Shown: positions 36,566-46,299, counted from the first letter of the stretch. The stretch: 64,000 bases of DNA from Formosimonas limnophila (GCF_014652675.1 NZ_BMZG01000002.1:101348-165347), one strand, 5' to 3'. Program-made: numbers and translations. Notes: a model not told the origin generated them from the letters alone.

Positions 36566-37372
36566 TTATGGTTGAATTGGGGCGTTGAAGCGGTCTTTGA
36601 GCTGCCTTGTGGCGGCAAATGCTTCAAACGGTGTATGTGCCATCATGCCTTGCTTGCTCAATGCCGTGAGCCATTGCTCATCCATGGCGAGGCTGCGCAA
36701 GTAAGGATTGATGAGCATTTCTAATGCAAGCGAGGTGGGTAAGCTTGGCGAGCCTTGCTCGCGCACGTATTTTACCTGATTCTCGTGGTTTTGAGTGTCT
36801 TGATGGCTTGGGTCAATCGCACGACAAAAAGCCAGATTGACCAATGTGTATTCATGAGTGCATGCGATAAGAGTGTTTTTTTGTAGTGCGGCGATGGTTT
36901 TAAATGACTGGAACAACGCCGCCATCGTGCCATCAAATAGTCGTCCGCAGCCCGCTGAAAAAATCGCGTCGCCAGCAAACAATAACGGTTCCGCGAAAGC
37001 ACCACGAAGCAGATACGAAACATGATCAAACGTATGTCCTGAGGTATCGAGGACTTGAACGGTGATTTCACTGTGTTTTAGGTAAAATGAGCTATTTGGT
37101 GTCACCCATTGATTGATTCGCATATTGGGAATATCTCGCTTTGAGGCGCCTATGACATGGCCAGTGACCAGCGGCAAAAGCTCAGGAATGCCATTGATGT
37201 GATCATGGTGGTGGTGTGTAATCAGGATGTCGACCAATACCAAACCGCGTTGCACGATATAATCGCGCACCGGCGCGGCTTCGCCTGGGTCGATGACCCA
37301 AGCGTGTTGGTTATCGTGGAGAACCCACACATAATTGTCCGTTAATATCGGCAAAGGGACGAGTTGGTACAT
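36566..37372 (-). CDS. gloB: Hydroxyacylglutathione hydrolase (glyoxalase II)
   Basis: 268 residues. It hydrolyses S-lactoylglutathione to lactate and glutathione in methylglyoxal detoxification. Metallo-beta-lactamase motif THHHHDHINGI, Asp in FAGDAIFSAGCGRLFDG, and GHTFDHVSY are the metal-binding blocks; CTHEYT fits the C-terminal substrate region, which ends with RQLKDRFNAP. It is divergent from the methyltransferase gene by 45 bases, part of the conserved gloB-methyltransferase-rnhA-dnaQ group. Confidence 0.94.
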   Translation of the reverse strand: MYQLVPLPILTDNYVWVLHDNQHAWVIDPGEAAPVRDYIVQRGLVLVDILITHHHHDHINGIPELLPLVTGHVIGASKRDIPNMRINQWVTPNSSFYLKHSEITVQVLDTSGHTFDHVSYLLRGAFAEPLLFAGDAIFSAGCGRLFDGTMAALFQSFKTIAALQKNTLIACTHEYTLVNLAFCRAIDPSHQDTQNHENQVKYVREQGSPSLPTSLALEMLINPYLRSLAMDEQWLTALSKQGMMAHTPFEAFAATRQLKDRFNAPIQP

Positions 37373-37417
37373 GGCTTTGGTGCTTTACTCTGAATATGAC
37401 TTGTTTAAATTTTTGAA

Positions 37418-38206
37418 ATGGCCAATGTGACTGATATAAAACTTTCCAATCAAACATGGCAAAGTGTTTCTGGATGTTATGTTACCGCATGGACACAGTC
37501 TGTGTTGGATGTTTGGGTGGCGGATGCGTTTGGCTTTTATGCGGCGCAGCTTGGGCAGACCGACCGAATTGCTGCTCTGAGTCAGAATCGTTGCTCTGAT
37601 CGCTGGACCGTTGAGCTGGGCGAGAAAGTGCATTTGGGACAAGACCGCACTGAAATCATGAAGCTGGAGGTGGGCGATTATACGGTGTTACCATTCGCAT
37701 CTGACAGTATGGATTTAGTCGTATTACCCCACACACTTGAGAATCACCCTGACCCGCATTCGGTTTTGCGAGAGGTTTATCGGGTACTCAGACCAGAAGG
37801 GAAGATGATTATCACGGGTTTTAATCCTTTCAGTTTATGGGGCGCGCAAGCGGCACTACGATTAAAGTTCGGTAAAAAATGGTGGGCTTACGAGCGCGAG
37901 GCATTGCATGTGCGTCGTCTCAAGGATTGGCTCAAATTGCTCAATTGTGACATCGTGCAAGGCAAATACGGTTGCTATGCCCCTTATGTGAAAACACAGA
38001 TATGGCTGAACCGCTGGGCATGGCTCGAAAAAGCAGGCGATCGTTGGTGGGGCATGGCAGGTGCCGTCTACGCCATTATGGCCGTCAAAAAAGTCTACTC
38101 GCCGACATTGGTTGGCTTAATTAACGAAAAACCCGTGTCGCTCCCATGGCGTGCCCAGCCAGCCTTACGTGGCCACACGGAAAATAACCGAGAAATGCAT
38201 GAGTAA
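37418..38206 (+). CDS. Class I SAM-dependent methyltransferase
   Basis: 262 residues. A Rossmann-like methyltransferase with [20 protein letters not shown] and the post-motif [21 protein letters not shown] characteristic of the Methyltransf_11 type. The N-terminal SAM motif is not canonical ([17 protein letters not shown]). The substrate is unknown. Its place between gloB and rnhA is conserved in betaproteobacteria and gammaproteobacteria (YafS-like). It overlaps rnhA by 8 bases (ATGAGTAA), so translation is coupled. Confidence 0.85.
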   Translation: MANVTDIKLSNQTWQSVSGCYVTAWTQSVLDVWVADAFGFYAAQLGQTDRIAALSQNRCSDRWTVELGEKVHLGQDRTEIMKLEVGDYTVLPFASDSMDLVVLPHTLENHPDPHSVLREVYRVLRPEGKMIITGFNPFSLWGAQAALRLKFGKKWWAYEREALHVRRLKDWLKLLNCDIVQGKYGCYAPYVKTQIWLNRWAWLEKAGDRWWGMAGAVYAIMAVKKVYSPTLVGLINEKPVSLPWRAQPALRGHTENNREMHE

Positions 38207-38663
38207 ACAATCGAATAAAACAGTTCAAATCTACACTGATGGCGCATGTAAGGGCAATCCTGGTGTCGGCGGATGGGGCGCTTTGCTGCGCTATGGTTCT
38301 GTTGAGAAGGAACTTTGCGGTGGTGCAGAGCTGACCACCAACAACCGCATGGAGCTGCAAGCGGTGATTGAGGGGATTAAAGCCCTTAAAAATCGCTGTA
38401 CTGTCGAGGTATATACCGATTCTGTTTATGTCCAAAAAGGGGTGACAGAGTGGCTGGTCAACTGGAAAGCCCGTGGCTGGAAAACCGCTGATAAAAAGCC
38501 CGTCAAAAATGATGACTTATGGCGTGAGCTGGATGCTTTGTTACCGACTCAAGATTTAAGCTGGCATTGGGTGAAAGGTCACGCAGAACACGTAGAGAAT
38601 GAGCGCGCGGACGAATTGGCCAATCGTGGCGTGCAGATGATTAAAGACAAGGAGCCTTCATGA
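38199..38663 (+). CDS. rnhA: Ribonuclease HI
   Basis: 154 residues from the ATG at 38199, overlapping the methyltransferase gene by 8 bases. Removes RNA from RNA-DNA hybrids. Catalytic residues lie in [20 protein letters not shown] (Asp), [15 protein letters not shown] (Glu), [13 protein letters not shown] (Asp) and the late [11 protein letters not shown] (Asp). [16 protein letters not shown] holds the flexible His loop. It overlaps dnaQ by the ATGA at 38660, so the methyltransferase, rnhA and dnaQ form an operon. Confidence 0.96.
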   Translation: MSKQSNKTVQIYTDGACKGNPGVGGWGALLRYGSVEKELCGGAELTTNNRMELQAVIEGIKALKNRCTVEVYTDSVYVQKGVTEWLVNWKARGWKTADKKPVKNDDLWRELDALLPTQDLSWHWVKGHAEHVENERADELANRGVQMIKDKEPS

Positions 38664-39373
38664 GACACATCATATTAGATACCGAAACCACAGGTCTTGA
38701 CCCTGCGCAAGGTCACAAATTGGTTGAAATTGGTTGTGTTGAGATGATTAACCGTCAGCTCACTGGCCGCCATTTTCACCATTATGTGAATCCTCAACGC
38801 GAGTCGGATGAGGGTGCGTTGCGCGTTCACGGTTTGACCACGGAATTTCTTAGTGATAAACCCTTATTCAAAGATATTGCGGCTGATTTGCTCGAGTTTA
38901 TTGATGGTGCGACGGTTTTGATCCACAACGCGGCGTTTGACACCAAGTTTATCAACGCGGAATTAGAGGCGATTGGCACTGCGCCGATGAACACCATTTG
39001 TCAAATCGAAGACACGTTGGCCATGGCCAAAGAGATGTTTCCTGGCAAACGCAATAACCTCGATGCTCTGTGTGAGCGGCTCGGCGTTTCAAATAGCCAT
39101 CGCGTCTTGCACGGGGCATTGCTCGATGCAGAGATTCTCGCTGAGGTGTATCTCGCAATGACCCGTGGTCAAGAAACCTTGGGCATGGAATTAAATGTGT
39201 CTGCAGCGACGGGTAAAAAAGGTAAGGCGATTGACGTGCGGCAACTGGTTTTGCCTTTCATTGAGGTATCCGCACAAGAGTTACAAGCCCATGCGGACAT
39301 GATGGAGCTCTTGGGCAAAAAAAGCAAAGACGGCGCGGTTTGGGGCGCCAGTCAGCTTGATTCAGCTTCCTGA
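38660..39373 (+). CDS. dnaQ: DNA polymerase III subunit epsilon
   Basis: 237 residues. The proofreading 3'-5' exonuclease of the replicative polymerase. DEDDh motifs: [40 protein letters not shown], and the terminal [17 protein letters not shown] with His and Asp. A Gln-Leu-Val-Leu-Pro-Phe motif near residue 200 could be the beta-clamp binding site, and the C-terminal segment would bind the alpha subunit. Translation is coupled to rnhA (ATGA overlap). Confidence 0.95.
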   Translation: MRHIILDTETTGLDPAQGHKLVEIGCVEMINRQLTGRHFHHYVNPQRESDEGALRVHGLTTEFLSDKPLFKDIAADLLEFIDGATVLIHNAAFDTKFINAELEAIGTAPMNTICQIEDTLAMAKEMFPGKRNNLDALCERLGVSNSHRVLHGALLDAEILAEVYLAMTRGQETLGMELNVSAATGKKGKAIDVRQLVLPFIEVSAQELQAHADMMELLGKKSKDGAVWGASQLDSAS

Positions 39374-39436
39374 AGTGTTTGGGGATTGAGTTGATTTATA
39401 ATGCGGTTTTAGAAAATTTGATGAGCGAAGGTTTTT

Positions 39437-41773
39437 ATGCAAACCACCGATGATTTAATGAGTTTGGACGATGATCGTGACGATGGTCAAGTGTTGCTCT
39501 CACAATACGCCGAACGTGCCTATCTAGATTATGCTGTGTCTGTGGTGAAAGGGCGTGCGTTGCCCGATGTGGCCGATGGCCAGAAGCCTGTGCAAAGGCG
39601 GATTTTGTATTCGATGCACGAAATGGGCTTGACGCACAACACCAAACCAGTAAAGTCCGCTCGTGTGGTGGGTGATGTACTGGGTAAGTTTCACCCGCAT
39701 GGTGATTCATCCGCATACGAAGCACTCGTGCGCCAAGCACAAAACTTCAGTTTGCGTTATCCGCTGATTGACGGGCAGGGCAACTTCGGTTCGCGTGACG
39801 GTGACGGCGCGGCGGCGATGCGTTATACCGAGGTGCGTTTGTCTCCGATTGCGGCACTGCTGCTCGATGAGCTGGATATGGGGACGGTGGACTTTATCCC
39901 GAATTACGATGGCTCTATGGACGAGCCTGCTCTTCTGCCTGCGCGTTTGCCGTTTGTGCTGCTTAACGGCGCATCGGGGATTGCGGTTGGTATGGCGACA
40001 GAGATTCCATCACACAACCTCACTGAGGTCGCGTCAGCGGCGGTGGCGATTTTGAAAAAGCCGAACATTTCTGACGAGGATCTGTGTGCGATTTTGCCTG
40101 CGCCTGATTTCCCTGGTGGCGGTCAGATCACCAATAGCTTGGATGATATTCGCACCATGTATGCGACAGGGCGTGGTTCGATTAAGGTTCGTGCTCGTTG
40201 GACAATCGAGGAGTTGGCGCGTGGTCAATGGCAATTGGTGGTCAATGAGTTGCCACCGAATGCGTCCAGCCAAAAAGTGCTCGAAGAAATCGAAGAGTTA
40301 TCCAATCCCAAAATTAAAACGGGTAAAAAAGCCTTGCTGCCTGAGCAACAAAACACCAAAGCTTTATTACTTTCCATGCTGGATGGCGTGCGTGATGAGT
40401 CGGGTAAAGACGCGCCGGTGCGTTTGGTATTTGAGCCGAAATCAAAAAACATCTCGGTGGATGACTTCACCAATATGTTGCTATCGAACACCAGCCTTGA
40501 AGGCTCGGTATCGCTCAACTTGGTGATGGTGGGGCGTGATGGGCGGCCTTGCCAAAAAGGTTTGCGTCAAATCTTGACCGAATGGGTAAGCTATCGTCAA
40601 GACGTGGTACGTCGTCGCACCGCTTTCCGTGCGCAAAAAGTCGCTGACCGCATTCATATTCTCGAAGGGCGCGAGCAGGTTTTGCTCAACATCGACGAAG
40701 TGATTCGCATCATCCGTGAGTCAGATGAACCTAAACCCGCATTGATTAGTGCTTTGGGATTATCTGATCGCCAAGCCGAAGATATTTTAGAAATTCGCCT
40801 GCGCCAACTCGCGCGACTCGAAGCGATTAAGATTGAACAGGAACTCATGAGCTTGCGTGAAGAGTTGATGGGCTTGAATGAATTGCTTGCAGATGAGTCT
40901 GTGCTCAAACGCTTGATCATCAAAGAAATTGAAGCAGACGCCAAAAAATTTGGCGATTCGCGCCGCACTTTGCTGCAAGAAGCCCAGAAAGCAAGTCTTG
41001 AAGTGGCTGTGGTTGATGAGCCTGTGACGGTGATTGTCTCGCAAAAAGGCTGGGTACGCGTGCGCACAGGACACGGCGTGGATGTGACGGCGTTGACGTT
41101 TAAGCAAGGCGATGATTTACACGCGATTTATCCTTGTCGTTCAATCAATCACCTTTATGCGATTGATTCAAAAGGTCGCGCTTATAGCGTGCCAGTGTCC
41201 GCTTTACCAGGTGGCCGTGGTGATGGCGTGCCGCTGCCAACCTTGATTGATGTGCAAGATGGTGCACGGATTGTCGCTTATTTTGCTGGTGCGGATGATG
41301 TCAGACTGGTGATTGCAACGGAGCAAGGTATGGGCTTTTCGTGCAAAACGTTGGATTTACAATCGAGGGTTAAGGCAGGTAAGTCTTTTGTGAATCTTGC
41401 TGCTGGTGATGAGTTGCTCAAAGTCACGCCGATGAGCGAGCAAGACTTATACCTCGCGTGCTTATCATCTGATGGACGCTTGCTAAACTTCTCGTTGGTT
41501 GAGTTGAAAGAGTTGTCCAGTGGTGGCAAAGGCGTGATTCTGATTGGCTTGGATGACAATGCGACACTGCTTGACGTTTTGCCCAATGATGGTATTGCGC
41601 TGTTGGTTCAGCACACGGCGCGAGGTGGCAAAGCACAAGATTTGCGCTTATCGGGTGGCAATTTACAACCATTTGTAGGTGGACGCGCGAAGAAAGGTAA
41701 AGTCATTGATGTCAAACTCAAAGTGGCAGGCCTGAGTCGCGTCGTGATTCCAACTCTTAATCTTTCTCCGTGA
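39437..41773 (+). CDS. parC: DNA topoisomerase IV subunit A
   Basis: 778 residues. It cuts and rejoins DNA to decatenate chromosomes, with ParE (not in the window). The active-site Tyr130 is in [11 protein letters not shown], and the quinolone region [13 protein letters not shown] has Ser91 and Glu95, the residues usually found in quinolone-susceptible ParC. The C-terminal beta-propeller ([31 protein letters not shown]) is intact. It lacks gyrase-specific features and fits the proteobacterial ParC group. It lies 24 bases upstream of the decayed nadC start, and the two genes were probably once an operon. Confidence 0.93.
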   Translation: MQTTDDLMSLDDDRDDGQVLLSQYAERAYLDYAVSVVKGRALPDVADGQKPVQRRILYSMHEMGLTHNTKPVKSARVVGDVLGKFHPHGDSSAYEALVRQAQNFSLRYPLIDGQGNFGSRDGDGAAAMRYTEVRLSPIAALLLDELDMGTVDFIPNYDGSMDEPALLPARLPFVLLNGASGIAVGMATEIPSHNLTEVASAAVAILKKPNISDEDLCAILPAPDFPGGGQITNSLDDIRTMYATGRGSIKVRARWTIEELARGQWQLVVNELPPNASSQKVLEEIEELSNPKIKTGKKALLPEQQNTKALLLSMLDGVRDESGKDAPVRLVFEPKSKNISVDDFTNMLLSNTSLEGSVSLNLVMVGRDGRPCQKGLRQILTEWVSYRQDVVRRRTAFRAQKVADRIHILEGREQVLLNIDEVIRIIRESDEPKPALISALGLSDRQAEDILEIRLRQLARLEAIKIEQELMSLREELMGLNELLADESVLKRLIIKEIEADAKKFGDSRRTLLQEAQKASLEVAVVDEPVTVIVSQKGWVRVRTGHGVDVTALTFKQGDDLHAIYPCRSINHLYAIDSKGRAYSVPVSALPGGRGDGVPLPTLIDVQDGARIVAYFAGADDVRLVIATEQGMGFSCKTLDLQSRVKAGKSFVNLAAGDELLKVTPMSEQDLYLACLSSDGRLLNFSLVELKELSSGGKGVILIGLDDNATLLDVLPNDGIALLVQHTARGGKAQDLRLSGGNLQPFVGGRAKKGKVIDVKLKVAGLSRVVIPTLNLSP

Positions 41774-41796
41774 GGCAGACCTGAAGGAGATTTATT

Positions 41797-42098
41797 AGGC
41801 TGCCATTGAGCAAGCTGTGATTGAAAAATCTTAGAGCTGCTTTGCTTGAGGATGTCGGCGCTGGTGATTTGACGGTACAACTTGTGCCTGCCGATGCGAT
41901 GGCGCAAGCGACGGTGATTAGTCGCGAAGTTGCCGTTTTGTGTGGTCAGCCATGGTTTGATAAGACATTTCGGCAAGCGGCACCTTCCGCAATGCTCACA
42001 TGGCATGTCGCAGAAGGGGCCGCATGAGTGAGAATCAAACCATTGTGACTATCACGGGTAACGCACGTGAGTTACTCACTGCTGAGCGTACTACTTAA
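41797..42098 (+). pseudogene. nadC: nadC (quinolinate phosphoribosyltransferase), decayed 5' fragment
   Basis: A strong ribosome site (AAGGAG, 41784-41789) sits 7 bases before AGG at 41797, where ATG would be expected. In frame come LPLSKL, a TGA stop (41818-41820), then LKNLRAALLEDVGAGDLTVQ and ISREVAVLCGQPWFDKTFRQ, which match the N-terminus of NadC. A one-base frameshift near 42020 is followed in the next frame by NQTIVTITGNARELLTAERT. The sequence then jumps into an IS21-type gene at about 42092. The start-codon loss, internal stop, frameshift and truncation are all seen directly. About two-thirds of nadC, including the catalytic part, is missing. Confidence 0.88.
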
Positions 42099-42846
42099 CC
42101 ATCATTTGAAACAACTGCGTTTGTCAACCTTTGTGCGTGAGCACGAGAAGATTGCACTCGAATGCGCTCAAGGCGATGTTGACTTTCAGCGTTATTTGCT
42201 ACGCCTGTACGAATTGGAACACATTGACCGTGATCGGCGCAACATCGAGAGGCGAATTCACCAAGCCACGTTTCCACAAGTCAAAGGGCTGGACACGTTT
42301 GACTTCGAAGCCATTCCGAGCTTGAACAAATCATTGGTGCTTGAATTGGCAGGTTGCGAGTGGATTGAACAGCGTGAGTCGGTGATTGCTTTGGGCAATG
42401 CGGGGACGGGAAAAACCCACACTGCTTTGGCGTTGGGATTGGTCGCTTGCCAAAAGAATCATTCGGTCTTCTTCAGTACCGCTGCCGCGTTGGTGCATGA
42501 GCTGATGGAGGCAAGGGATGAGCGGCGTTTATGGGCTTTGCAAAAACAACTGGCGCGAGTGCAATTGTTGATCGTTGACGAACTGGGCTATGTACCATTT
42601 ACCGTTGTCGGCGCTGAGTTGTTGTTTGAAGTCTTCAGCCGACGCCATGAACAAGGGGCAACATTGGTCACCAGTAACTTGCCGTTTGATGAATGGACTT
42701 CCGTGTTTGGATCTGAGCGTTTAACTGGCGCTTTGCTCGACAGGCTCACGCATCATGCTCATATCCTTGAAATGAATGGCGACAGCTACCGACTTGAGGT
42801 GCGTAAACGACGCAAAAATGATAAGGAGGCTAATTTGGACGGTTGA
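42067..42846 (+). CDS. istB: IstB-like ATPase of an IS21-family element (remnant)
   Basis: 259 residues as drawn, of which the first nine codons are nadC DNA read out of frame, so the native IstB start is lost. IstB features: LLNHHLKQLRLSTFVREHEK, VIALGNAGTGKTHTALALGL (Walker A), LLIVDELGYVPF (Walker B) and VFGSERLTGALLDRLTHHAH. IstB is the helper ATPase for the IstA transposase; no istA is present upstream, so the element cannot move by itself. Whether this gene is still expressed is unknown. Confidence 0.88.
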   Translation: MSYSLLSVLLNHHLKQLRLSTFVREHEKIALECAQGDVDFQRYLLRLYELEHIDRDRRNIERRIHQATFPQVKGLDTFDFEAIPSLNKSLVLELAGCEWIEQRESVIALGNAGTGKTHTALALGLVACQKNHSVFFSTAAALVHELMEARDERRLWALQKQLARVQLLIVDELGYVPFTVVGAELLFEVFSRRHEQGATLVTSNLPFDEWTSVFGSERLTGALLDRLTHHAHILEMNGDSYRLEVRKRRKNDKEANLDG

Positions 42847-42968
42847 TTGAGTTTATGAAATCGGGATTTACGATACAATTCTCAACGAGGACTTCGGTCT
42901 GTTTCTTTTAATGCTCAGTGGCTCAACTTTACTCCGTCATCTGGCTCAATTTTACTGTGCGATTTACA
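42099..42968 (+). mobile_element. IS21-family remnant (istB plus right end)
   Basis: istB is followed by two near-identical 16-base units (42919-42934 and 42942-42957, TGGCTCAA[C/T]TTTACT) 23 bases apart. The region ends ...GATTTACA at 42968, i.e. TGTAAATC on the other strand, matching the TGT-start and repeated terminal sites of IS21 elements. The left end and istA are absent; the left boundary is the truncated nadC. Confidence 0.75.
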
Positions 42969-43219
42969 TGATCCGCTTGGCATACAAAGATCCAAACACC
43001 AATACCTAACCGCGCTCCGCCATCATCAGATCTATATATCAATAATTCAACGAAAACCGATAATATAACCACACACAGTGGCTAATGATCTCACTCGGAA
43101 AACGATGGCGGGCGTAAGGATTCTTTGGATTCATCCGCTCATTTTAACTTAGACTTTAGGTTAAGATGAGTTAACTTGACAAGGCCTCTTCAAACTTCGA
43201 AAGTTAATTTGACAATGCC
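42967..43219 (-). mobile_element. IS6-family transposase remnant with in-frame stops
   Basis: On the minus strand from ATG 43132-43134 a 56-codon frame reads MNPKNPYARHRFPSEIISHC then VWLYYRFSLNY, TGA, YIDLMMAERG, TAG, VLVFGSLYAKRIM. This is the N-terminus of an IS6/IS26-type transposase with two in-frame stops and an internal deletion. Upstream lie two related terminal-repeat-like sequences, GGCCTTGTCAAGTTAACT (43186-43169) and GGCATTGTCAAATTAACT (43219-43202), suggesting two ends have collapsed together. It abuts the IS21 right end at 42968. Confidence 0.75.
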
Positions 43220-43231
43220 ATGTGCAGATGT

Positions 43232-43840
43232 CTATTGTGCAGACTTTGCAGGTGCCGCAGGTGATGTGATAGGGGTGGGCAATTTAGTAAAAGTCTTGGC
43301 CACAGCTTGATCAATCAGGGGCAATAAACTTGACAAGTTTTGTCCCGTTACGTCTGCTTGAGCAACGCCTTCCCAAATCAGTTGATTGGCACTGGTATCG
43401 ACCAAATCGATATTTAAAGTACCGTTGTCATAGTTTCGTATGGTTGTATAAGCACCACCAAATCCATCGTACAAACCATAACGATAACCATAGTAACCAC
43501 TAACTCCGTAAGTTGGTGCCGGAAAGAAAGAAGTTGTTTCGTAGGTTTCTTGAGTAATGTTGGTGTTCAGGTTGACCAACAGTTGGGGTTTTGTATTTGT
43601 CAAGGTAAACCCGCGTGCTTGCATTTCTCTGTTCACGTACTCTTTTAAGTTGCTGGTGAGAATGGATTCTGTACCTTGTTTTTTATCGGTACCCAGGGGG
43701 CTAAAATAGCTATAAGTGTGGTATTTAGAAAAATCGGTGCCAGGTCGTGCAACAGCCGAAACGTCAATAGATGCGCAACCTGTTAGTAATGTGTAAGCAA
43801 CAGCAGTGCTAAACAAGGATTTAATAAGTTTAGTTCGCAT
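43232..43840 (-). CDS. DUF4136 family lipoprotein
   Basis: 202 residues. The signal LFSTAVAYTLLTGC is a lipobox. The mature part has VARPGTDFSKYHTYSYFSP, ITQETYETTSFFPAP, a Tyr/Gly-rich patch (YGVSGYYGYRYGLYDG) and the DUF4136 ending GTLNIDLVDTSANQLIWEGV. The function of DUF4136 lipoproteins is unknown; they are predicted envelope proteins. The gene lies between the IS6 remnant (ends 43219) and the IS3 remnant (starts 43872), which suggests it arrived or was moved with them. Confidence 0.85.
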   Translation of the reverse strand: MRTKLIKSLFSTAVAYTLLTGCASIDVSAVARPGTDFSKYHTYSYFSPLGTDKKQGTESILTSNLKEYVNREMQARGFTLTNTKPQLLVNLNTNITQETYETTSFFPAPTYGVSGYYGYRYGLYDGFGGAYTTIRNYDNGTLNIDLVDTSANQLIWEGVAQADVTGQNLSSLLPLIDQAVAKTFTKLPTPITSPAAPAKSAQ

Positions 43841-43871
43841 GGGGATTCCTTTCTATGGTCATGTATCGTTT

Positions 43872-44095
43872 TGATCTGCCCTCGTTTCAGCGGACAGTTT
43901 AAGCAGCGAATTTAAGGCTTGCTGATTCGAATTTTACAGCACTTTGTTATCCCATAGGCTTCAATACACCAGAAGATTTAACGTATAGCGTGTTCCATTG
44001 ATTCGAAAGGAAGCATAGACATGTTCGAGCTTGAGCGTGTGTAAGAAGCTCTCACAAGCGGCATTGTCGTAACAATTACCTTTTCCGCTCATACT
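43872..44095 (-). mobile_element. IS3-family remnant (right end and tail of orfB)
   Basis: On the minus strand, codons from 44095 to 43961 read SMSGKGNCYDNAACESFLHT then LKLEHVY..., the characteristic end of an IS3-type rve integrase (catalytic Glu in ACESF). The frame then degenerates (ASFRINGTRYTLNLLVY, stop). Further down, 43872-43905 reads TGATCTGCCC...CAGCGGACAG on the plus strand, like the terminal repeat of IS3 elements. The rest of the transposase, including orfA, is missing. The 346-base gap 43841-44186 holds nothing else that I recognise. Confidence 0.72.
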
Positions 44096-44186
44096 GGATT
44101 TCAAAGCAGAAAGCCAAGTTTCTTTGCGGTATTAACCAATTGTTTCACATGACAATCACGTTGTGATTCTGTGTGTGAATATCGCC

Positions 44187-44837
44187 TCACGAGCGTCGTG
44201 CACGTGCACGAGTTAGTGCTGCTTGAATGAGTGCTAACTTTTGATCTTTTTCATTTTCGGGAAAGTCAGCTGTGGATAGTTTCTCTTCTAATTGTCGGAT
44301 ATGCTTTTGACGTGTTTGTGTTTTGATGTGATTTAAGCGTAGATTGCGTGCGTCATAGCGGATTTTGGCTTTTGTTGCTTGTTTTTCTGACCAGTCTGGA
44401 CTTTGATTGACATCGCTGGCCAGAGGCATGTCAATACAATCAACAGGGCAGGGAGGTACACACAGGCCGCAGCCTGTGCACAAGTCTGGCAAAACGACGT
44501 GCATGAGCTTGCTTGTGCCAATGATGGCATCGACTGGACAGGCTTGAATGCATTTGGTGCAACCAATGCACTCAGCTTCGATGATGCGGGCGATCTGCCG
44601 TGGTTGCTCGATACCGTTCTCAGGGTTGAGTGCTTGGATGGCTTGACCTGTGATCTTCGCGAGTTTGGCGATGCCCGCTGCACCACCAGGTGGGCATTGA
44701 TTGATGGGTGCGTTTTCAAATGCAATCGCTTGCGCATAAGGGGCGCAGCCGGTATAGCCGCATTGTGTGCACTGAGTTTGTGGCAAGGCTGCGTTGATTT
44801 GCTCTGCGAGTTCTTCGAGTGATTGAGATGCGTTCAT
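44187..44837 (-). CDS. rnfB: RnfB-type ferredoxin, electron transport complex subunit B
   Basis: 216 residues. An Fe-S domain near the N-terminus ([20 protein letters not shown]) is followed by two 4Fe-4S ferredoxin motifs ([16 protein letters not shown] and [18 protein letters not shown]). The usual membrane anchor of full RnfB is absent, and no rnfA/C/D/G/E genes lie nearby; such stand-alone proteins are typical of betaproteobacteria. The C-terminus is charged with Lys/Arg/Gln-rich helices. A run of eight Gs lies between a possible Shine-Dalgarno and the ATG. Electron partners are unknown. Confidence 0.88.
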   Translation of the reverse strand: MNASQSLEELAEQINAALPQTQCTQCGYTGCAPYAQAIAFENAPINQCPPGGAAGIAKLAKITGQAIQALNPENGIEQPRQIARIIEAECIGCTKCIQACPVDAIIGTSKLMHVVLPDLCTGCGLCVPPCPVDCIDMPLASDVNQSPDWSEKQATKAKIRYDARNLRLNHIKTQTRQKHIRQLEEKLSTADFPENEKDQKLALIQAALTRARARRS

Positions 44838-44889
44838 AAGTTACCCCCCCCTCGGAGGCGGGGTGTTGTGGATTGTGGTTTTGCTGACA

Positions 44890-46176
44890 TCAGTCTGATT
44901 TCGCCTTGCTTCTTGACGCAGTTGTTGGTTTTTCTGTGAGCAACTCATTCGCTGCGATGAAGTCGCGAATTTTTGGATAAACTTTTTCGCGCCAGCGGCG
45001 ACCAGAAAAGATACCGTAATGTCCTGCACCTTCAGCAGTGTAGTGCTGTTTGCGGGACTTCGGAATGCCTTTACATAAATCCAGTGCGGCTTTTGTTTGA
45101 CCTGGCCCCGAGATATCGTCAAGTTCACCTTCAACGGTGAGTAAACCGACATTGGTGATGTCTTCTGGTGCAACCCGTTGACCTTTGACCACCCATGTGC
45201 CTTCGGGTAGGGCGTGTGTTTGGAACACCGTGTGGATGGTTTCTAAGTAAAACTCAGCGGGTAAATCAAGCACCGCATTGTATTCGTCATAGAATTTTCG
45301 ATGCGATTCAGCGTCATCATCGTCGCCTTTGATGAGGCTGAGATAAAAGTCCCAATGAGAGTTCGCATGACGCGAGGGGTTCATGGCGATGAAGCCAGTG
45401 TGTTGCAAAAAGCCGGGATAAACGTGGCGCATGTAGCCGGGATATTTGGCTGGTACACGTTGAATGACGTTGTTTTTAAACCATGACAGAGGGCGCTCTG
45501 TGGCGAGGTTGTTGACCTCTGTTGGGCTTTGGCGTGTGTCAATCGGGCCACCCATCATGGTCATAGACAGCGGAAGACGTTCTTTATTTGTCGCCATCAG
45601 TGATACTGCGGCCAGCACAGGCACTGTCGGTTGGCAGACAGACAGCAAATGAACGTCTCCTTCGGTGCTTTGCAGGTACTTAATGAAATTTTGGATGTAG
45701 TGAATGTAGTCATTCAAACCAAACCTGCCCTGTGAGAGCGGCACCATACGTGCATCTATCCAGTCAGTGATGAAAACATTGTGGTCTTGCAGCAGCGTGC
45801 GTACTGTGTCGCGCAGCAACGTAGAGTGATGCCCTGAGAGCGGTGCACAGACAAGCACGGTGGGGATTGCAGTTTTGACTTTGGCGGGGACGTCGCGAAC
45901 GAACTTGCGTAGCTGACAAAACGGCTCGGTCAGTGCAATTTGCTCAGTGATACTCACTCTTTTGCCATCAACCAACACAGTTTCGATGCCGAACTCGGGT
46001 TTTTGGTATTCCTTACCCAGTCGATAAAACAGCTCGAAGCCCGCATAGATGTGTTGGCTCAGTGGATTGTATGACCAAGGGTTGAGTGGGTGCGCTGCAA
46101 ACTCAGCGATGTGGTGTGCCACATTGGACAGTGGTTGCAAGAACGACTGTTGCCATTCACGAACTTGATAAAGCAT
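44890..46176 (-). CDS. phaZ: Intracellular polyhydroxyalkanoate depolymerase
   Basis: 428 residues from the ATG at 46176, which gives the family start MLYQVREWQQSFLQPLSN; an ATG at 46224 is also possible. It mobilises intracellular PHB granules. The nucleophile Cys lies in LLSVCQPTVPVLAAVSLM, as in PhaZa1-type enzymes, Asp in VEGELDDISGPGQT, and His in GAGHYGIFSGRRW. It precedes rnfB by 52 bases on the same strand. No PHB synthase gene is present in the window. The 30 C-terminal residues are hydrophilic. Confidence 0.9.
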   Translation of the reverse strand: MLYQVREWQQSFLQPLSNVAHHIAEFAAHPLNPWSYNPLSQHIYAGFELFYRLGKEYQKPEFGIETVLVDGKRVSITEQIALTEPFCQLRKFVRDVPAKVKTAIPTVLVCAPLSGHHSTLLRDTVRTLLQDHNVFITDWIDARMVPLSQGRFGLNDYIHYIQNFIKYLQSTEGDVHLLSVCQPTVPVLAAVSLMATNKERLPLSMTMMGGPIDTRQSPTEVNNLATERPLSWFKNNVIQRVPAKYPGYMRHVYPGFLQHTGFIAMNPSRHANSHWDFYLSLIKGDDDDAESHRKFYDEYNAVLDLPAEFYLETIHTVFQTHALPEGTWVVKGQRVAPEDITNVGLLTVEGELDDISGPGQTKAALDLCKGIPKSRKQHYTAEGAGHYGIFSGRRWREKVYPKIRDFIAANELLTEKPTTASRSKAKSD

Positions 46177-46299
46177 AAGTGGTATTCCCGTGTAATCAGA
46201 GTTGATTTGTCTGGATTGAGCCATTGACCTTTTCGGCTTCTGATGGGCAGTGGGTTATTGTATGTAAAAAAGCCAACTAAGTACTGTTTTTTTCAAGAG

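Noticed and set aside
41821..42027. 68-residue independent small gene
   Set aside because: It is the frame of nadC between the internal TGA and the frameshift, so it is a fragment and not a gene of its own.
42847..44186. CRISPR array or integron in the IS-rich zone
   Set aside because: No regularly spaced direct repeats and no integrase gene; the repeats seen are IS ends.
44841..45173. 110-residue minus-strand frame overlapping the 3' end of phaZ
   Set aside because: It lies in another frame of phaZ, shows no family match, and phaZ carries clear catalytic motifs in its own frame.
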